DNA from: Hyphomicrobiales bacterium
GTDB taxonomy: Bacteria; Pseudomonadota; Alphaproteobacteria; Rhizobiales; Beijerinckiaceae
DNA: 64,000 nucleotides
Direction: 5' to 3'
Assembly (NCBI GenBank): GCA_027489535.1
Contig: JAIXZO010000001.1
Location: 1-64,000 of the forward strand
Shown here: piece by piece, positions 50,267 to 59,901 of the stretch
How positions within the stretch are numbered: position 1 is the first letter of the stretch
Layout of the letters: each line of letters opens with the position of its first letter
Notes under the pieces: generated by a model
What the model was told of the DNA's origin: nothing
What the model saw: the letters and a program-made list of their open reading frames with translations, nothing else
Databases searched by the model: none
Position numbers and translations under genes: made by a program

Positions 50267-51099
50267 GGCTGCAGATCCGCCTCCACGAGGGCGCGCAATT
50301 CCCGCGTCACTTCGGGTTTCTTGCCGAACCACCGCTCGAAGCCGGGCTTGGCCTGATGCAGAAGCATTCCGAGCCCGTCGACCGTCCGCAGGCCGCGCGC
50401 CTTTGCGGCGGCGAGAAGCCCGGTTTCGAGCGGGACATAGATGGCATCGGTCACGACGGCATCGGCCGGGAGCATGGACAGGTCGAGATCGAGATCGTCC
50501 TTGCCGTTCATACCCCGGGACGTCGTGTTGACGAGCAAGTCCGCGCCCACGAGATCGGCGGAGGTCGGCGGCCAGGGACGCGCCGCGATGCAGTCGCCCA
50601 GCCTGCGGGCCAACTCGTCCGCCTTCTCGGCCGTGCGGTTGACGACGAGAATTTCGGTGGCCCCACGCTCGCGAAGGCCCGCAGCGATGGCCGAAGCCGC
50701 GCCGCCCGCGCCGAGAACGACGGCCTTCTTCAGCCGGGAATCCCAGCCCGGCGCGCGCTCGTCGAGGTTTTCGAGAAAACCGGTGATGTCCGTATTGTCG
50801 CCCCACAGCACGCCGTCCTCGTACCAGACGGTATTGACCGCCCCGAGCGCTTCGGCGCGGGGTGTCAAGCGGGAGACGGCGCGGAATGCCGCTTCCTTGT
50901 GGGGCATCGTGACGTTGCCGCCGACATAGCCGTGCGCCGCCAAGCTGCGGATGAAGTCCTCGGCCGCCTCGGGCGGCACATCCTCGCGGCCGTAGGAACC
51001 GTCGATCCCGTGCTTGCCGAGCCAATGGCCATGGATCATCGGGGAACGCGAATGCTTGACGGGGTGTCCGATGATGCAGGCGCGGGCGGGACTGGTCAT
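50263..51099 (-). CDS. aroE: Shikimate dehydrogenase
   Basis: A 278-residue NADPH enzyme reducing 3-dehydroshikimate in aromatic amino acid synthesis. The substrate site shows [17 protein letters not shown] (near 12-28) and [11 protein letters not shown] (catalytic Lys near 66). The NADP motif is [15 protein letters not shown], and the C-terminal block is [13 protein letters not shown]. The ATG overlaps the maf stop (ATGA at 51096-51099). Confidence 0.97.
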   Translation of the reverse strand: MTSPARACIIGHPVKHSRSPMIHGHWLGKHGIDGSYGREDVPPEAAEDFIRSLAAHGYVGGNVTMPHKEAAFRAVSRLTPRAEALGAVNTVWYEDGVLWGDNTDITGFLENLDERAPGWDSRLKKAVVLGAGGAASAIAAGLRERGATEILVVNRTAEKADELARRLGDCIAARPWPPTSADLVGADLLVNTTSRGMNGKDDLDLDLSMLPADAVVTDAIYVPLETGLLAAAKARGLRTVDGLGMLLHQAKPGFERWFGKKPEVTRELRALVEADLQP

Positions 51100-51710
51100 G
51101 CGATGAAACCGAGAGAGCGAAGCCGGGAGAGAAGAGGCAACAGGGGAAGGCCGAGAACGGTGAAATGGTCGCCGTCCACGCGCTCGAAGAGAGCGGCGCC
51201 GAGATCCTCGATGCGATAGACGCCGACGCTCCCCATGACGTCGTCCCCCGCCGCGTCGAGATAGCGTTCGATGGTCGGGGCGTCGAGCGGGCGCATGGTT
51301 AAACGGGCCTCGGAAACGATCAAGGCCGCCTCTTTGCCGTCCGCGACGATAGCCGCCGCGGACGTAAGGCGGTGCGTACGACCCGCCAAGACGGCCAGAT
51401 GACGTTCGGCGCCGGGCCGATCCGCGGGTTTATGGAACAGGACGCCGTCGCAATCCAATGTCTGGTCGGCGCCGATCACGACCGCATCGGGACGACGACG
51501 CGCCACGTCGAACGCTTTCGCGGACGCCAAGGCGGAGGCCAAAACGGCGGGCTCGACCGGGCCGAGCGATGCTTCGATCGCCCGTTCGTCCACCGATGAC
51601 GGATCGATCGCTACGCTCAGCCCGACACGACGGAGCATGTCGGCGCGCGTCGCACTGCCGGACGCGAGCACCAGAGGACGTCGCGTCGCCATGAAAGCCC
51701 GTCCGGTCAT
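51096..51710 (-). CDS. maf: Maf-family nucleotide pyrophosphatase
   Basis: A 204-residue enzyme that hydrolyses noncanonical nucleoside triphosphates. [19 protein letters not shown] (near 11-29) is the N-terminal signature, with the Asp in [12 protein letters not shown] and the segment [18 protein letters not shown] at the end. The ATG at 51710 ([11 protein letters not shown]) overlaps the ppsR stop (ATGA). ATG 51692 is six codons downstream and is the start many relatives use. Confidence 0.93.
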   Translation of the reverse strand: MTGRAFMATRRPLVLASGSATRADMLRRVGLSVAIDPSSVDERAIEASLGPVEPAVLASALASAKAFDVARRRPDAVVIGADQTLDCDGVLFHKPADRPGAERHLAVLAGRTHRLTSAAAIVADGKEAALIVSEARLTMRPLDAPTIERYLDAAGDDVMGSVGVYRIEDLGAALFERVDGDHFTVLGLPLLPLLSRLRSLGFIA

Positions 51711-52537
51711 TGGGCCATGTTCTGAAGGCGGTGCGTCTTGTAAAGGTCGATGATGGCCGCCGCAGTTTCCTCGATGGACCGGCGGGTCACGTCGATGGCC
51801 GGCCAATTATGGCGGGCGAAGAGCTTGCGCGAATTGGTGATTTCTTCCGTCACGGCGGTCTTGTCCACATAGGGGCTGTCGTCCGACGCGTTGAGCGAGA
51901 GCAACCGGTTCTGCCGGATCTGCACGATGCGCTCCGGGCTGGCGATGAGGCCGACGACCAAGGGTTTGCGGACGCGTTCGAGATCGGGCGGCAGCGCGAT
52001 GCCCGGCACCAACGGCACATTGGCCGTGCGGATGCCGCGGTTCGCCAGATAAATGCTCGTAGGGGTCTTCGACGTGCGGCTGATGCCGACGAGGATCACC
52101 TCGGCGGTTTCGAGGTCGTTCGGCAACTGCCCGTCGTCATGCATCATCGTATAGTTCAGGGCATCGATGCGCTTGAAATATTCGGCATTCAGCACGTGCT
52201 GCGCACCCGGGCGCTGCGTCGACGCGGTGCCAAGATAGGACTGAAACAGTCCGAGAACGGGATCGAGCACCGACAGGCAGGGGCAGCCGAATTCTTGACA
52301 CGCCGCTTCCAACCGCTGTGCGAGTTCGGGTTCGACGAGAGTGTAGAGAACGATCCCGGGTGCGGCTTCCAACTCGCTGATGACGCGGTCGAGCTGCGTC
52401 TGCGTGCGCACGAGCGGGTAGATGTGCTCGATGGCCGAAATGCCCTGATATTGCGAAGCCGCCGCACGGCTGACGGCGATCAGAGTCTCGCCGGTGGAAT
52501 CCGAGACGAGATGGAGATGGAAGTAGCTGCGACCCAC
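51707..52537 (-). CDS. ppsR: Pyruvate, phosphate dikinase regulatory protein (PpsR/YdiA)
   Basis: A 276-residue bifunctional ADP-dependent kinase and phosphorylase that switches pyruvate-phosphate dikinase (or PEP synthase) off and on. The sequence starts [15 protein letters not shown], and the P-loop-like block is [16 protein letters not shown] (near 150-165). [17 protein letters not shown] follows. It is the first gene of the leftward chain and begins at the edge of the proposed origin. Confidence 0.95.
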   Translation of the reverse strand: MGRSYFHLHLVSDSTGETLIAVSRAAASQYQGISAIEHIYPLVRTQTQLDRVISELEAAPGIVLYTLVEPELAQRLEAACQEFGCPCLSVLDPVLGLFQSYLGTASTQRPGAQHVLNAEYFKRIDALNYTMMHDDGQLPNDLETAEVILVGISRTSKTPTSIYLANRGIRTANVPLVPGIALPPDLERVRKPLVVGLIASPERIVQIRQNRLLSLNASDDSPYVDKTAVTEEITNSRKLFARHNWPAIDVTRRSIEETAAAIIDLYKTHRLQNMAQ

Positions 52538-52937
52538 GACACCGATCCGCTGTTGCGCCGCCCTGTGGGTAACTGTGGACGACCGGGGATGACCGGACCT
52601 TTTCCGGACCCTCCCGTCGGAACCATGGCCGTTCCGGTGAAATCGATCAACAGGCGTGACCGCTGAGGACGCCGAACGCTCCCTTCGGTCGAGACAACAT
52701 GGATCGACGTCCGCGGAAGAAGCGCGCCCTCACACTCGATGGGCGGTTAAGGAATTGTTAAGGTTTCCGAATTTGGTATGACGTCCGATGAACGGACAAT
52801 GTTCGAGGGCCCCCCTTCGGACTTGATCCAAGCGAGAGTTGCCTGTGGGTCTCCTGTGGACGGATCCGCAGGACGCCTTTAGGCCTATCAAGTAGAAAAC
52901 TAATAAGAGTCCTTATCAAAAAATAGGAAGATGAAGA
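52538..52937. other. oriC: Probable chromosomal origin of replication (oriC) between ppsR and hemE
   Basis: A 400-bp gene-free region. It holds two pairs of DnaA-box-like sequences on the plus strand: TGTGGGTAA (52564-52572) with TGTGGACGA (52574-52582), and TGTGGGTCT (52844-52852) with TGTGGACGG (52855-52863). It also holds a perfect CtrA site (52747-52761), and an AT-rich tract (52888-52927) of the kind melted at origins, with a GANTC (GAGTC) site at about 52906. The place beside hemE matches known alphaproteobacterial origins. There is no experimental proof here. Confidence 0.7.
52747..52761. promoter_or_regulatory. CtrA-binding site in the origin region
   Basis: TTAA (52747-52750), GGAATTG, TTAA (52758-52761) is an exact CtrA consensus TTAA-N7-TTAA. 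In Caulobacter, CtrA bound to such sites silences the origin; the same is inferred here. Confidence 0.65.
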
Positions 52938-53996
52938 GTGGGCGAGGGAATGTCGGACAAGATCACGGGCACGACCACGGGTAAGCCGTTGCTCGACGTG
53001 CTCTCGGGCCACAAGACGGCCCGGCCGCCGATTTGGATCATGCGTCAGGCCGGACGCTATCTGCCGGAATATCGCGAACTACGCACGCAAGCGAAGAACT
53101 TCCTAGATTTCTGCTACCGCCCCGAACTCGCCGCCGAAGCGACGATGCAGCCGATCCGGCGCTACGGCTTCGACGGTTCGATCCTGTTCTCCGACATTCT
53201 GGTCGTTCCCGATGCGCTCGGCCAAAAAGTGGCGTTCATGGAAGGAGAAGGACCTCGTCTCGATCCCCTGAACGGTTCGCTTTCCGGTCTGAAGGATGAA
53301 ATCGATCTCGAGAAGCTTTCGCCCGTCTTCGAGACCATCGATCGTGTGAAGTCCGCGCTGCCGGCCTCGACCACCTTCCTGGGGTTCTGCGGAGCCCCGT
53401 GGACGGTCGCAAGCTACATGGTGGCGGGCAAGGGCACTCCCGAGCTTGCCCCCAGCCGGCTGGCCTCCTACCGCGATCCCGCGTTCATGCAGAAGCTGAT
53501 CGACCTCTTGGTCGAATCCTCCACGCGCTATTTGCTCAAGCAGTTCGAAGCGGGCGTGGATGCCGTGCAGATTTTCGAGAGCTTCGCCGGCGCTCTGACT
53601 TCGGACGGGTTCCGCCGTTGGTCCATCGAGCCCGTGAGCCGCATCATCGCGGGCGTGCGCGCGGTTCGTCCGGACGCGAAGATCATTTTCTTCGCGCGGA
53701 ATTCGGGGTCAGGTCACATCATCGCGGCGCGCGATACCGGTGCGAGCGCCGTCGGCCTTGATTGGTCCACCGACGAGGAATGGGCGCGCGACCACGTGCA
53801 GACGATCCGACCCGTTCAGGGCAATCTCGATCCTCTGTTGTTGGTCGCCGGCGGCGAGGCCTTGGACCGCCGCATCGACAAGATCATCGACACGTTCTCG
53901 GCAGGCCCGCATATCTTCAATCTCGGCCACGGCATCGTGCCGGAAACCCCGCCGGAGCACGTCGCACGGCTGGTGAAGCGCGTGCGAGGGGAATGA
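52938..53996 (+). CDS. hemE: Uroporphyrinogen decarboxylase
   Basis: A 352-residue enzyme making coproporphyrinogen III in haem synthesis. The N-terminal signature IWIMRQAGRYLPEYRE lies near 34-49. GFCGAPWTVASYM and the LGHGIVPETPPEHV end are typical. GTG 52938 has AGGAAG eight bases upstream; the ATG four codons later (52950) is possible. The gene is the classic neighbour of alphaproteobacterial origins and starts within the AT-rich side of the proposed oriC. hemJ follows seven bases after it. Confidence 0.97.
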   Translation: MGEGMSDKITGTTTGKPLLDVLSGHKTARPPIWIMRQAGRYLPEYRELRTQAKNFLDFCYRPELAAEATMQPIRRYGFDGSILFSDILVVPDALGQKVAFMEGEGPRLDPLNGSLSGLKDEIDLEKLSPVFETIDRVKSALPASTTFLGFCGAPWTVASYMVAGKGTPELAPSRLASYRDPAFMQKLIDLLVESSTRYLLKQFEAGVDAVQIFESFAGALTSDGFRRWSIEPVSRIIAGVRAVRPDAKIIFFARNSGSGHIIAARDTGASAVGLDWSTDEEWARDHVQTIRPVQGNLDPLLLVAGGEALDRRIDKIIDTFSAGPHIFNLGHGIVPETPPEHVARLVKRVRGE

Positions 53997-54003
53997 TCGG
54001 CCG

Positions 54004-54426
54004 ATGTACGAGTGGATCAAGGCGCTGCATGTCGTCGCCGTCATCTCGTGGATGGCGGGGATGCTCTATCTGCCGCGCCTGTTCGTCTACCATGTCGAGG
54101 CTCCGGCCGGTTCCGACCGTTCGGAGACGTTCAAGATCATGGAACGACGACTGCTCAAGGCCATCATGACGCCCGCGATGATCGTGTCGTGGACGGCCGG
54201 GCTTTGGATCGCCGTCCTGGGAGGAGCGTTCGCTGCGCCGTGGTTCCACGCGAAGCTTCTCGCCGTTGTGCTGCTCTCCGGCTGCCACGGCTATCTCGCG
54301 GCATGCGTGAAGCGGTTCGCGGTCGACGACAACGTGAAGTCCGGCCGGTTTTACCGCGTTCTGAACGAAGTCCCGACGCTGCTGATGATCGTCATCGTGA
54401 TCTTCGTGATCGTGAAGCCGTTCTGA
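54004..54426 (+). CDS. hemJ: Protoporphyrinogen oxidase HemJ
   Basis: A 140-residue four-helix inner-membrane protein making protoporphyrin IX. The first helix has the conserved His (ALHVVAVISWMAGMLYLP, near 8-25), followed by the Arg and HAKLLAVVLLSGCHGYL block (near 82-98) with more conserved His. It lies beside hemE, so two haem steps are paired. Downstream is the long C-rich leader of rho. Confidence 0.93.
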   Translation: MYEWIKALHVVAVISWMAGMLYLPRLFVYHVEAPAGSDRSETFKIMERRLLKAIMTPAMIVSWTAGLWIAVLGGAFAAPWFHAKLLAVVLLSGCHGYLAACVKRFAVDDNVKSGRFYRVLNEVPTLLMIVIVIFVIVKPF

Positions 54427-54550
54427 GGCAAAGCCCGGGCCCTTGTCGCGCGCATTGAATCGCGCTATCGACGGTCGTCCCCTTCTTTGCGGTCAGGCCA
54501 TTCGGTCGGCAGGGTCCTCCCCGGATCCGAACGTTCACCGAATCCGCCGG

Positions 54551-54605
54551 CCTTCTACGGTCTCCCCGGCCGTTTCCGCTTTCCCCTTCCCCCTCCGCTC
54601 CGGTC
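54551..54605 (+). promoter_or_regulatory. C-rich leader of rho, candidate rut site
   Basis: The sense strand here has C far in excess of G (about three to one by eye), with runs such as CTTTCCCCTTCCCCCTCCG, inside a 206-base untranslated region (54427-54632) before rho. Such unstructured C-rich RNA is what Rho binds; in E. coli Rho limits its own transcription through its leader. Autoregulation here is inferred. Confidence 0.45.
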
Positions 54606-54632
54606 ATCGGCGCGTCGCCTCAGGTTCATCTG

Positions 54633-55895
54633 ATGGAAGTCAAGCTTCAGGACCTCAAGTCCAAATCCCCGACCGAACTGCTGACCTTCGCCGAAGCCAA
54701 TCAGGTTGAAAACGCCAGCACACTGCGCAAGCAGGAGCTGATGTTCGCCATCCTCAAGCAATTGGCGGCGAACGAGGTCGAGATCATCGGCGAGGGCGTG
54801 GTCGAGGTTCTGCCGGACGGGTTCGGCTTCCTGCGGTCTCCGGACTCGAATTACCTTGCAGGTCCCGACGATATCTATGTTTCGCCCTCGCAAATTCGGA
54901 AATTCGGACTGCGTACGGGCGATACGGTCGAAGGTCAGATCCGCAGCCCGAAGGAAGGCGAACGCTATTTCGCGCTGCTCAAGGTCAACACGATCAATTT
55001 CGAGGATCCGGAAAAGGCCCGTCACAAGGTCAATTTCGACAACCTCACCCCGCTCTACCCCAACGACCGCATCAAGCTCGAGATCGAAGATCCGACGCGC
55101 AAGGACTATTCGCCGCGCATCATCGACATCGTCTCGCCGATCGGCAAAGGCCAGCGCGCGCTCATCGTCGCGCCGCCGCGCACCGGCAAGACCGTGCTGC
55201 TGCAGAACATCGCGCAGTCGATTACGACCAATCACCCGGAATGTTATCTGATCGTGCTGCTGATCGACGAGCGGCCGGAGGAAGTGACCGACATGCAGCG
55301 CTCGGTGCGCGGCGAAGTCGTGTCCTCCACCTTCGACGAGCCGGCATCCCGGCACGTCCAGGTCGCGGAAATGGTGATCGAAAAGGCCAAACGTCTCGTC
55401 GAGCACGGCCGCGACGTGGTGATCCTGCTCGACTCCATCACGCGTCTCGGTCGCGCCTACAACACCGTCGTGCCGTCGTCCGGCAAGGTGCTGACCGGCG
55501 GCGTCGACGCGAACGCGCTGCAGCGTCCCAAGCGCTTCTTCGGCGCTGCCCGCAACATCGAGGAAGGCGGTTCTCTGACGATCATCGCCACGGCCTTGAT
55601 CGATACCGGGAGCCGCATGGACGAAGTGATCTTTGAAGAGTTCAAGGGAACCGGCAATTCGGAGATCATTCTGGACCGCAAGGTCTCGGACAAGCGCGTC
55701 TTCCCCGCGATCGACATCACGCGCTCGGGCACCCGCAAGGAAGAGCTTCTGGTGGCCGCCGATACGCTCAAGAAGATGTACGTCCTGCGCCGCATCCTCA
55801 ATCCGATGGGCACCGTCGACGCGATCGAATTCCTGCTCGACAAGCTGCGCCAGACGAAGACGAACGGCGATTTCTTCGACTCCATGAACACCTGA
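54633..55895 (+). CDS. rho: Transcription termination factor Rho
   Basis: A 420-residue hexameric RNA helicase. The N-terminal RNA-binding domain contains [20 protein letters not shown], and the OB fold has [17 protein letters not shown] (near 56-72). Walker A is [17 protein letters not shown] (near 178-194), then [11 protein letters not shown] and [12 protein letters not shown]. It follows hemJ after a long C-rich leader and precedes mnmE by 60 bases. Confidence 0.98.
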   Translation: MEVKLQDLKSKSPTELLTFAEANQVENASTLRKQELMFAILKQLAANEVEIIGEGVVEVLPDGFGFLRSPDSNYLAGPDDIYVSPSQIRKFGLRTGDTVEGQIRSPKEGERYFALLKVNTINFEDPEKARHKVNFDNLTPLYPNDRIKLEIEDPTRKDYSPRIIDIVSPIGKGQRALIVAPPRTGKTVLLQNIAQSITTNHPECYLIVLLIDERPEEVTDMQRSVRGEVVSSTFDEPASRHVQVAEMVIEKAKRLVEHGRDVVILLDSITRLGRAYNTVVPSSGKVLTGGVDANALQRPKRFFGAARNIEEGGSLTIIATALIDTGSRMDEVIFEEFKGTGNSEIILDRKVSDKRVFPAIDITRSGTRKEELLVAADTLKKMYVLRRILNPMGTVDAIEFLLDKLRQTKTNGDFFDSMNT

Positions 55896-55955
55896 CGAGC
55901 CTCGGCTCGGCCGCTCCCTTTCGGGTGCGGCCGCCTGCCCGCGCTGCGAGGCGTC

Positions 55956-57266
55956 ATGACCGACACGATCTTTGCGCCCGCGACCGCCGCCGGAAAAGCG
56001 GCTCTCGCCGTCATCCGCATCAGCGGCCCCCGGACTCGATTCGTTCTCGAAACGATCCTCGGCAAGGTTCCCGTTCCACGTCGCGCGACCTTGGCTGTCC
56101 TGCGGTCGCCGGACGGCGAAGCGCTCGACCAAGCCCTTGTGCTTTGGTTCCCGTCGCCAGGGAGCTTCACGGGCGAAGACTCGGCCGAGTTTCACGTGCA
56201 CGGCAGCAGAGCGGTTCTGTCTGCCGTGTTGGGCGCACTCGGCGGAATCGAGGGCTGTCGCTCCGCCCTCCCGGGTGAGTTCGCCCGTCGGGCTCTCTAC
56301 AACGGCAAGTTGGACCTCGCTGCCGTGGAAGGTCTCGCCGACCTCGTCGAGGCGGAAACTGAGGGACAGCGACGCCAGGCACTGCGTCAAGTCGAGGGGG
56401 TGCTTGCAGAGGCGGTTGCCGGTTGGCGTGAAGACCTCCTCGGCGCATCGGCCCTGATCGAAGCGGAGCTCGATTTTTCCGACGAAGGCGACGTCCCCTC
56501 GGACCTTTCCGGGCAAGTGCTTCCGGTTTTGGTTCGCGTCCGCTCGCAACTTGAGGAAGCGCGGCGCGATGCGGAGCGCGGGCAGCGCTTGCGGGACGGC
56601 ATAACCGTGGTGATAGCGGGTCCGCCCAACGCCGGAAAATCCTCGCTGCTGAACACCATTGCGAAGCGCGACGTTGCTATCGTTTCGCCTCACGCGGGAA
56701 CGACGCGCGACGCCATCGAGGTCCGCCTCGACCTCGGCGGGGTGCCTGTCACGCTGGTCGATACCGCGGGGTTGAGGCAGTCGGACGATCCCGTCGAGAT
56801 CGTCGGGATCACGCGGGCGCTGCAGCGGGCCCGATCCGCCGAGATCGGCCTGTGGCTCCTCCCCGTCGGTACTCCTGAAGAAAACCCGCCGGACGGTCCG
56901 GAATGGATTCTGGTACGAACCAAATCGGACGTTTCCGTCGGCCCCGTGGAAGAGAACGCTTTGGAGATATCCGTCGTGACCGGCGCAGGATTGGACGCGC
57001 TGTTGGCACGAGTCTCCGCACTGGCCGCGGAGCTTGTGCCGGGTTCTGATGCCGTCGCCGTCCGTGTTCGGCACCGCGAGGGAGTTTTACGCGCGGCGAC
57101 GATGTTGGATCGAGCCGCTACCGAGCTTCGAACGAATAGTCCGCAGCTTGAACTGGCGGCAGAAGACATCCGGCTGGCCATCCGTGAACTTCAAAGCCTG
57201 ATAGGCAGCGTCGGCGTGGACGACATGTTGGACAGACTGTTCGCGTCGTTTTGCATCGGAAAGTGA
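55956..57266 (+). CDS. mnmE: tRNA modification GTPase MnmE
   Basis: A 436-residue protein that with MnmG installs the carboxymethylaminomethyl group on wobble uridine 34. The N-terminal folate-binding part contains GEDSAEFHVHGSRAV. The GTPase has G1 GPPNAGKSSLLN (near 220-231), TTRDAIEV, DTAGLR and a C-terminal FCIGK with the essential Cys. Codon use and conservation look a little looser than the neighbours, but all motifs are intact. parS-like sites lie just after it. Confidence 0.96.
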   Translation: MTDTIFAPATAAGKAALAVIRISGPRTRFVLETILGKVPVPRRATLAVLRSPDGEALDQALVLWFPSPGSFTGEDSAEFHVHGSRAVLSAVLGALGGIEGCRSALPGEFARRALYNGKLDLAAVEGLADLVEAETEGQRRQALRQVEGVLAEAVAGWREDLLGASALIEAELDFSDEGDVPSDLSGQVLPVLVRVRSQLEEARRDAERGQRLRDGITVVIAGPPNAGKSSLLNTIAKRDVAIVSPHAGTTRDAIEVRLDLGGVPVTLVDTAGLRQSDDPVEIVGITRALQRARSAEIGLWLLPVGTPEENPPDGPEWILVRTKSDVSVGPVEENALEISVVTGAGLDALLARVSALAAELVPGSDAVAVRVRHREGVLRAATMLDRAATELRTNSPQLELAAEDIRLAIRELQSLIGSVGVDDMLDRLFASFCIGK

Positions 57267-57271
57267 TGCGC

Positions 57272-57287
57272 TGATTCACGTGAAACA
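57272..57287. other. parS: parS-like site 1 (mnmE-mnmG intergenic)
   Basis: TGATTCACGTGAAACA differs from TGTTTCACGTGAAACA at one base. It lies just after the mnmE stop. Confidence 0.85.
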
Positions 57288-57315
57288 TGGGGCGCCTCGA
57301 GCGTAGGCTTGACGG

Positions 57316-57331
57316 TGTTTCACGTGAAACG
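57316..57331. other. parS: parS-like site 2 (mnmE-mnmG intergenic)
   Basis: TGTTTCACGTGAAACG differs from the consensus only at the last base. Centres of sites 1 and 2 are 44 bases apart. Confidence 0.9.
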
Positions 57332-57370
57332 TCTTTGACGCCGGCGTGGCTTCGGTCTAGAGCATCCGCC

Positions 57371-59242
57371 ATGGAACAGTATTCATTCGATGCCGACGTC
57401 GTCGTCGTGGGCGGTGGCCACGCTGGGACCGAGGCTGCTGCCGCCGCCGCACGTGTCGGTGCGAAGACGATTTTATTGACGCATCGTTTCGACACGGTCG
57501 GAGCGATGTCGTGCAATCCGGCCATCGGCGGCCTCGGGAAGGGCCACCTTGTCCGCGAGATCGACGCTCTCGACGGCATCATGGGTCTCGCCGCGGACCG
57601 CGGGGGCATTCAGTTTCGGGTGCTGAACCGTCGCAAAGGGCCCGCGGTTCGCGGCCCCAGGGCGCAGGCCGACCGCAAGCTCTATGGCGCAGCGGTTCGC
57701 GCCCTTCTGCAATCCACCCCCGGGCTGTCGATTTTGGAGGGCGAGGCGGCGGACATCGTGGTGTCAGATGGTCGATTGAGCTCGGTCGGCCTGGGGGACG
57801 GCCGGCGCATCCGCACACGCGCGGTCGTCATCACGACCGGAACGTTCCTCAACGGGGTGGTCCATATCGGCGCTGAACGGTCCAGTGCGGGCCGGATCGG
57901 AGAGGCACCGTCCAAGGCGTTGTCCGCGTCGCTCGCGGCATTGGGCTTTGGCATGGGGCGACTGAAGACCGGCACGCCTGCACGACTGGACGGCCGTACC
58001 ATCGATTGGGCGGCGGTGGAAATGCAGCAGGGAGACGATCCGCCGGAGCCGTTCTCCGCGATGACCGAAAGAATTACCAACCCCCAGATCGGCTGCGGGG
58101 TGACGTCAACGACGCCCGCGACGCACGACGTCATCCGCAGCCGGATCCATCTCGCTCCCGTTTACAGCGGTGCGATCTCGGGCCGGGGGCCCCGGTATTG
58201 CCCTTCGATCGAGGACAAGGTCGTCCGCTTCGCGGATCGCGAGAGGCACCAGATCTTCCTGGAGCCGGAAGGTCTCGACGACGACACGGTTTACCCCAAT
58301 GGGATTTCGACTGCCCTGCCCGAGGATGTTCAGCGGGACATGCTCGTCACGATCCCCGGCCTCGAGCGCGTCCGGATGATCCGCCCGGGCTACGCGATCG
58401 AATATGACTATGTCGACCCGCGGGGGCTCGAGCCGACGCTCGAAGCGAAGGCGGCGCGCGGCATCTTTCTGGCCGGGCAGATCAACGGCACGACCGGGTA
58501 CGAGGAGGCGGCCGCGCAGGGTCTCATGGCGGGCATCAATGCGGCGCGACGCGCGAGCGGCCGTGAAGGAGTCGTATTGGATCGCGCCGAGGCCTATATC
58601 GGTGTGTTGATCGACGACCTCGTTACCAAGGGCGTGACGGAGCCGTATCGCATGTTCACGTCCCGCTCCGAGTACCGCCTCTCCCTCCGATCCGACAATG
58701 CGGACGAGCGACTGACGGAGAAGGGCGCCGCTTTCGGGCTCGTCGGCCGCGAGCGGCTCGAGGCGTACCGCGCCAAATCCCGCGACATCGAGGAGGCCCG
58801 ACATCTCGTCCGGTCGCTTTCGATTACGCCAAGCGAAGCCAACAAGCAGGGTCTGAGGCTCAACCTCGACGGAACGCGGAGGACGGCCTTCGAGCTCCTG
58901 TCCTATCCCGATATCGCGTTTGCCGACCTCGTGCGGATCTGGCCGGAGCTCGGCGCGGTGTCCTCGGCCACTGCGGATCGGATCGAAACGGACGCACGCT
59001 ATGCCGTCTACCTGGAACGGCAGGACCGGGACATCGCCGGATTTCGCCAAGACGAATCTCTCGATCTCGGTCAGATCGATTTCGCCGACATCGCTGGTCT
59101 CTCCAACGAACTGCGTACGAAACTGGAAACGATTCGGCCCCGAACCGTCGGGCATGCGGGGCGGATCGAAGGTATGACCCCTGCCGCCTTGGTTTTGTTG
59201 GCGGGCCGTGCCCGGAAGTCCTCCCCGGAGGTTACGGGATGA
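57371..59242 (+). CDS. mnmG: tRNA uridine 5-carboxymethylaminomethyl modification enzyme MnmG (GidA)
   Basis: A 623-residue FAD enzyme, partner of MnmE. The FAD motif is [14 protein letters not shown] (near 10-23), with the [20 protein letters not shown] block (near 46-65). [14 protein letters not shown] and the C-terminal [14 protein letters not shown] are typical. ATG 57371 is the start; an upstream GTG/ATG frame would run into parS sites. Its stop overlaps rsmG (ATGA at 59239-59242). Confidence 0.97.
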   Translation: MEQYSFDADVVVVGGGHAGTEAAAAAARVGAKTILLTHRFDTVGAMSCNPAIGGLGKGHLVREIDALDGIMGLAADRGGIQFRVLNRRKGPAVRGPRAQADRKLYGAAVRALLQSTPGLSILEGEAADIVVSDGRLSSVGLGDGRRIRTRAVVITTGTFLNGVVHIGAERSSAGRIGEAPSKALSASLAALGFGMGRLKTGTPARLDGRTIDWAAVEMQQGDDPPEPFSAMTERITNPQIGCGVTSTTPATHDVIRSRIHLAPVYSGAISGRGPRYCPSIEDKVVRFADRERHQIFLEPEGLDDDTVYPNGISTALPEDVQRDMLVTIPGLERVRMIRPGYAIEYDYVDPRGLEPTLEAKAARGIFLAGQINGTTGYEEAAAQGLMAGINAARRASGREGVVLDRAEAYIGVLIDDLVTKGVTEPYRMFTSRSEYRLSLRSDNADERLTEKGAAFGLVGRERLEAYRAKSRDIEEARHLVRSLSITPSEANKQGLRLNLDGTRRTAFELLSYPDIAFADLVRIWPELGAVSSATADRIETDARYAVYLERQDRDIAGFRQDESLDLGQIDFADIAGLSNELRTKLETIRPRTVGHAGRIEGMTPAALVLLAGRARKSSPEVTG

Positions 59243-59901
59243 AGCTCGACCTGGCCCGGGACCGCGAGCATGCGCTGGCGCTCGTTCCCGTTTCACGTGA
59301 AACAAGGGAACGATTGGACGTCTATGTCTCGCTGCTGTTGAAGTGGCAGACGATCAAAAATCTGGTGGGCCCGAAGACGCTGCCGGAGCTTTGGACGCGC
59401 CACGTGGCGGACAGTTTGCAGCTTCTCGCGCTCGCGCCGGACGCCCGGCGCTGGGTGGATTTCGGCTCGGGCGCCGGCTTCCCGGGGCTCGTCATCGCCT
59501 GCGCTCTCGCGGACCAGACCGACGCGTCGGTGGACCTGATCGAGAGCAACGGCCGCAAGGCGGCCTTTCTGCGGGAGGTGGCGCGGACGCTCGCGCTTCC
59601 CGTCACGGTGCATGATCGTCGCGTCGAAGACGTCGTTCCCGATCTCGGTCCGGTCGACGTCGTGACCGCTCGGGCACTCGCGCCGTTGGTCGATCTGGTC
59701 TCCCATGCCGAGATTCTGTTGAAAAAAGGGGCCGTCGGTCTCTTTCTCAAGGGACAAGATGTAGAGCGTGAATTGACCGAAGCCGCTAAATCTTGGACAT
59801 TGGCGGCATCGGTGACGTCGAGTTTGACCGATACGGGCGGTCGCATCATCCGCGTCGCATCGGCAAGCCCACGCCCTTCATCGGAGCCGGAACCAGCATG
59901 A
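59239..59901 (+). CDS. rsmG: 16S rRNA (guanine527-N7) methyltransferase
   Basis: A 220-residue SAM enzyme modifying 16S rRNA. The N-terminal segment [21 protein letters not shown] (split here by 59290) and [18 protein letters not shown] (near 73-90), then [12 protein letters not shown], match GidB. A parS site lies in its coding region at 59289-59304. It overlaps both mnmG and parA by ATGA. Confidence 0.95.
   Translation: MKLDLARDREHALALVPVSRETRERLDVYVSLLLKWQTIKNLVGPKTLPELWTRHVADSLQLLALAPDARRWVDFGSGAGFPGLVIACALADQTDASVDLIESNGRKAAFLREVARTLALPVTVHDRRVEDVVPDLGPVDVVTARALAPLVDLVSHAEILLKKGAVGLFLKGQDVERELTEAAKSWTLAASVTSSLTDTGGRIIRVASASPRPSSEPEPA
59289..59304. other. parS: parS-like site 3 (inside rsmG)
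   Basis: CGTTTCACGTGAAACA differs from the consensus at the first base. It is about 600 bases before parA and encodes part of the RsmG N terminus. Confidence 0.85.

Noticed and set aside
56188-56203. A further parS-like sequence inside mnmE (GTTTCACGTGCAC)
   Set aside because: Only about 11 of 16 positions match, and the right arm is lost, unlike the other four sites.
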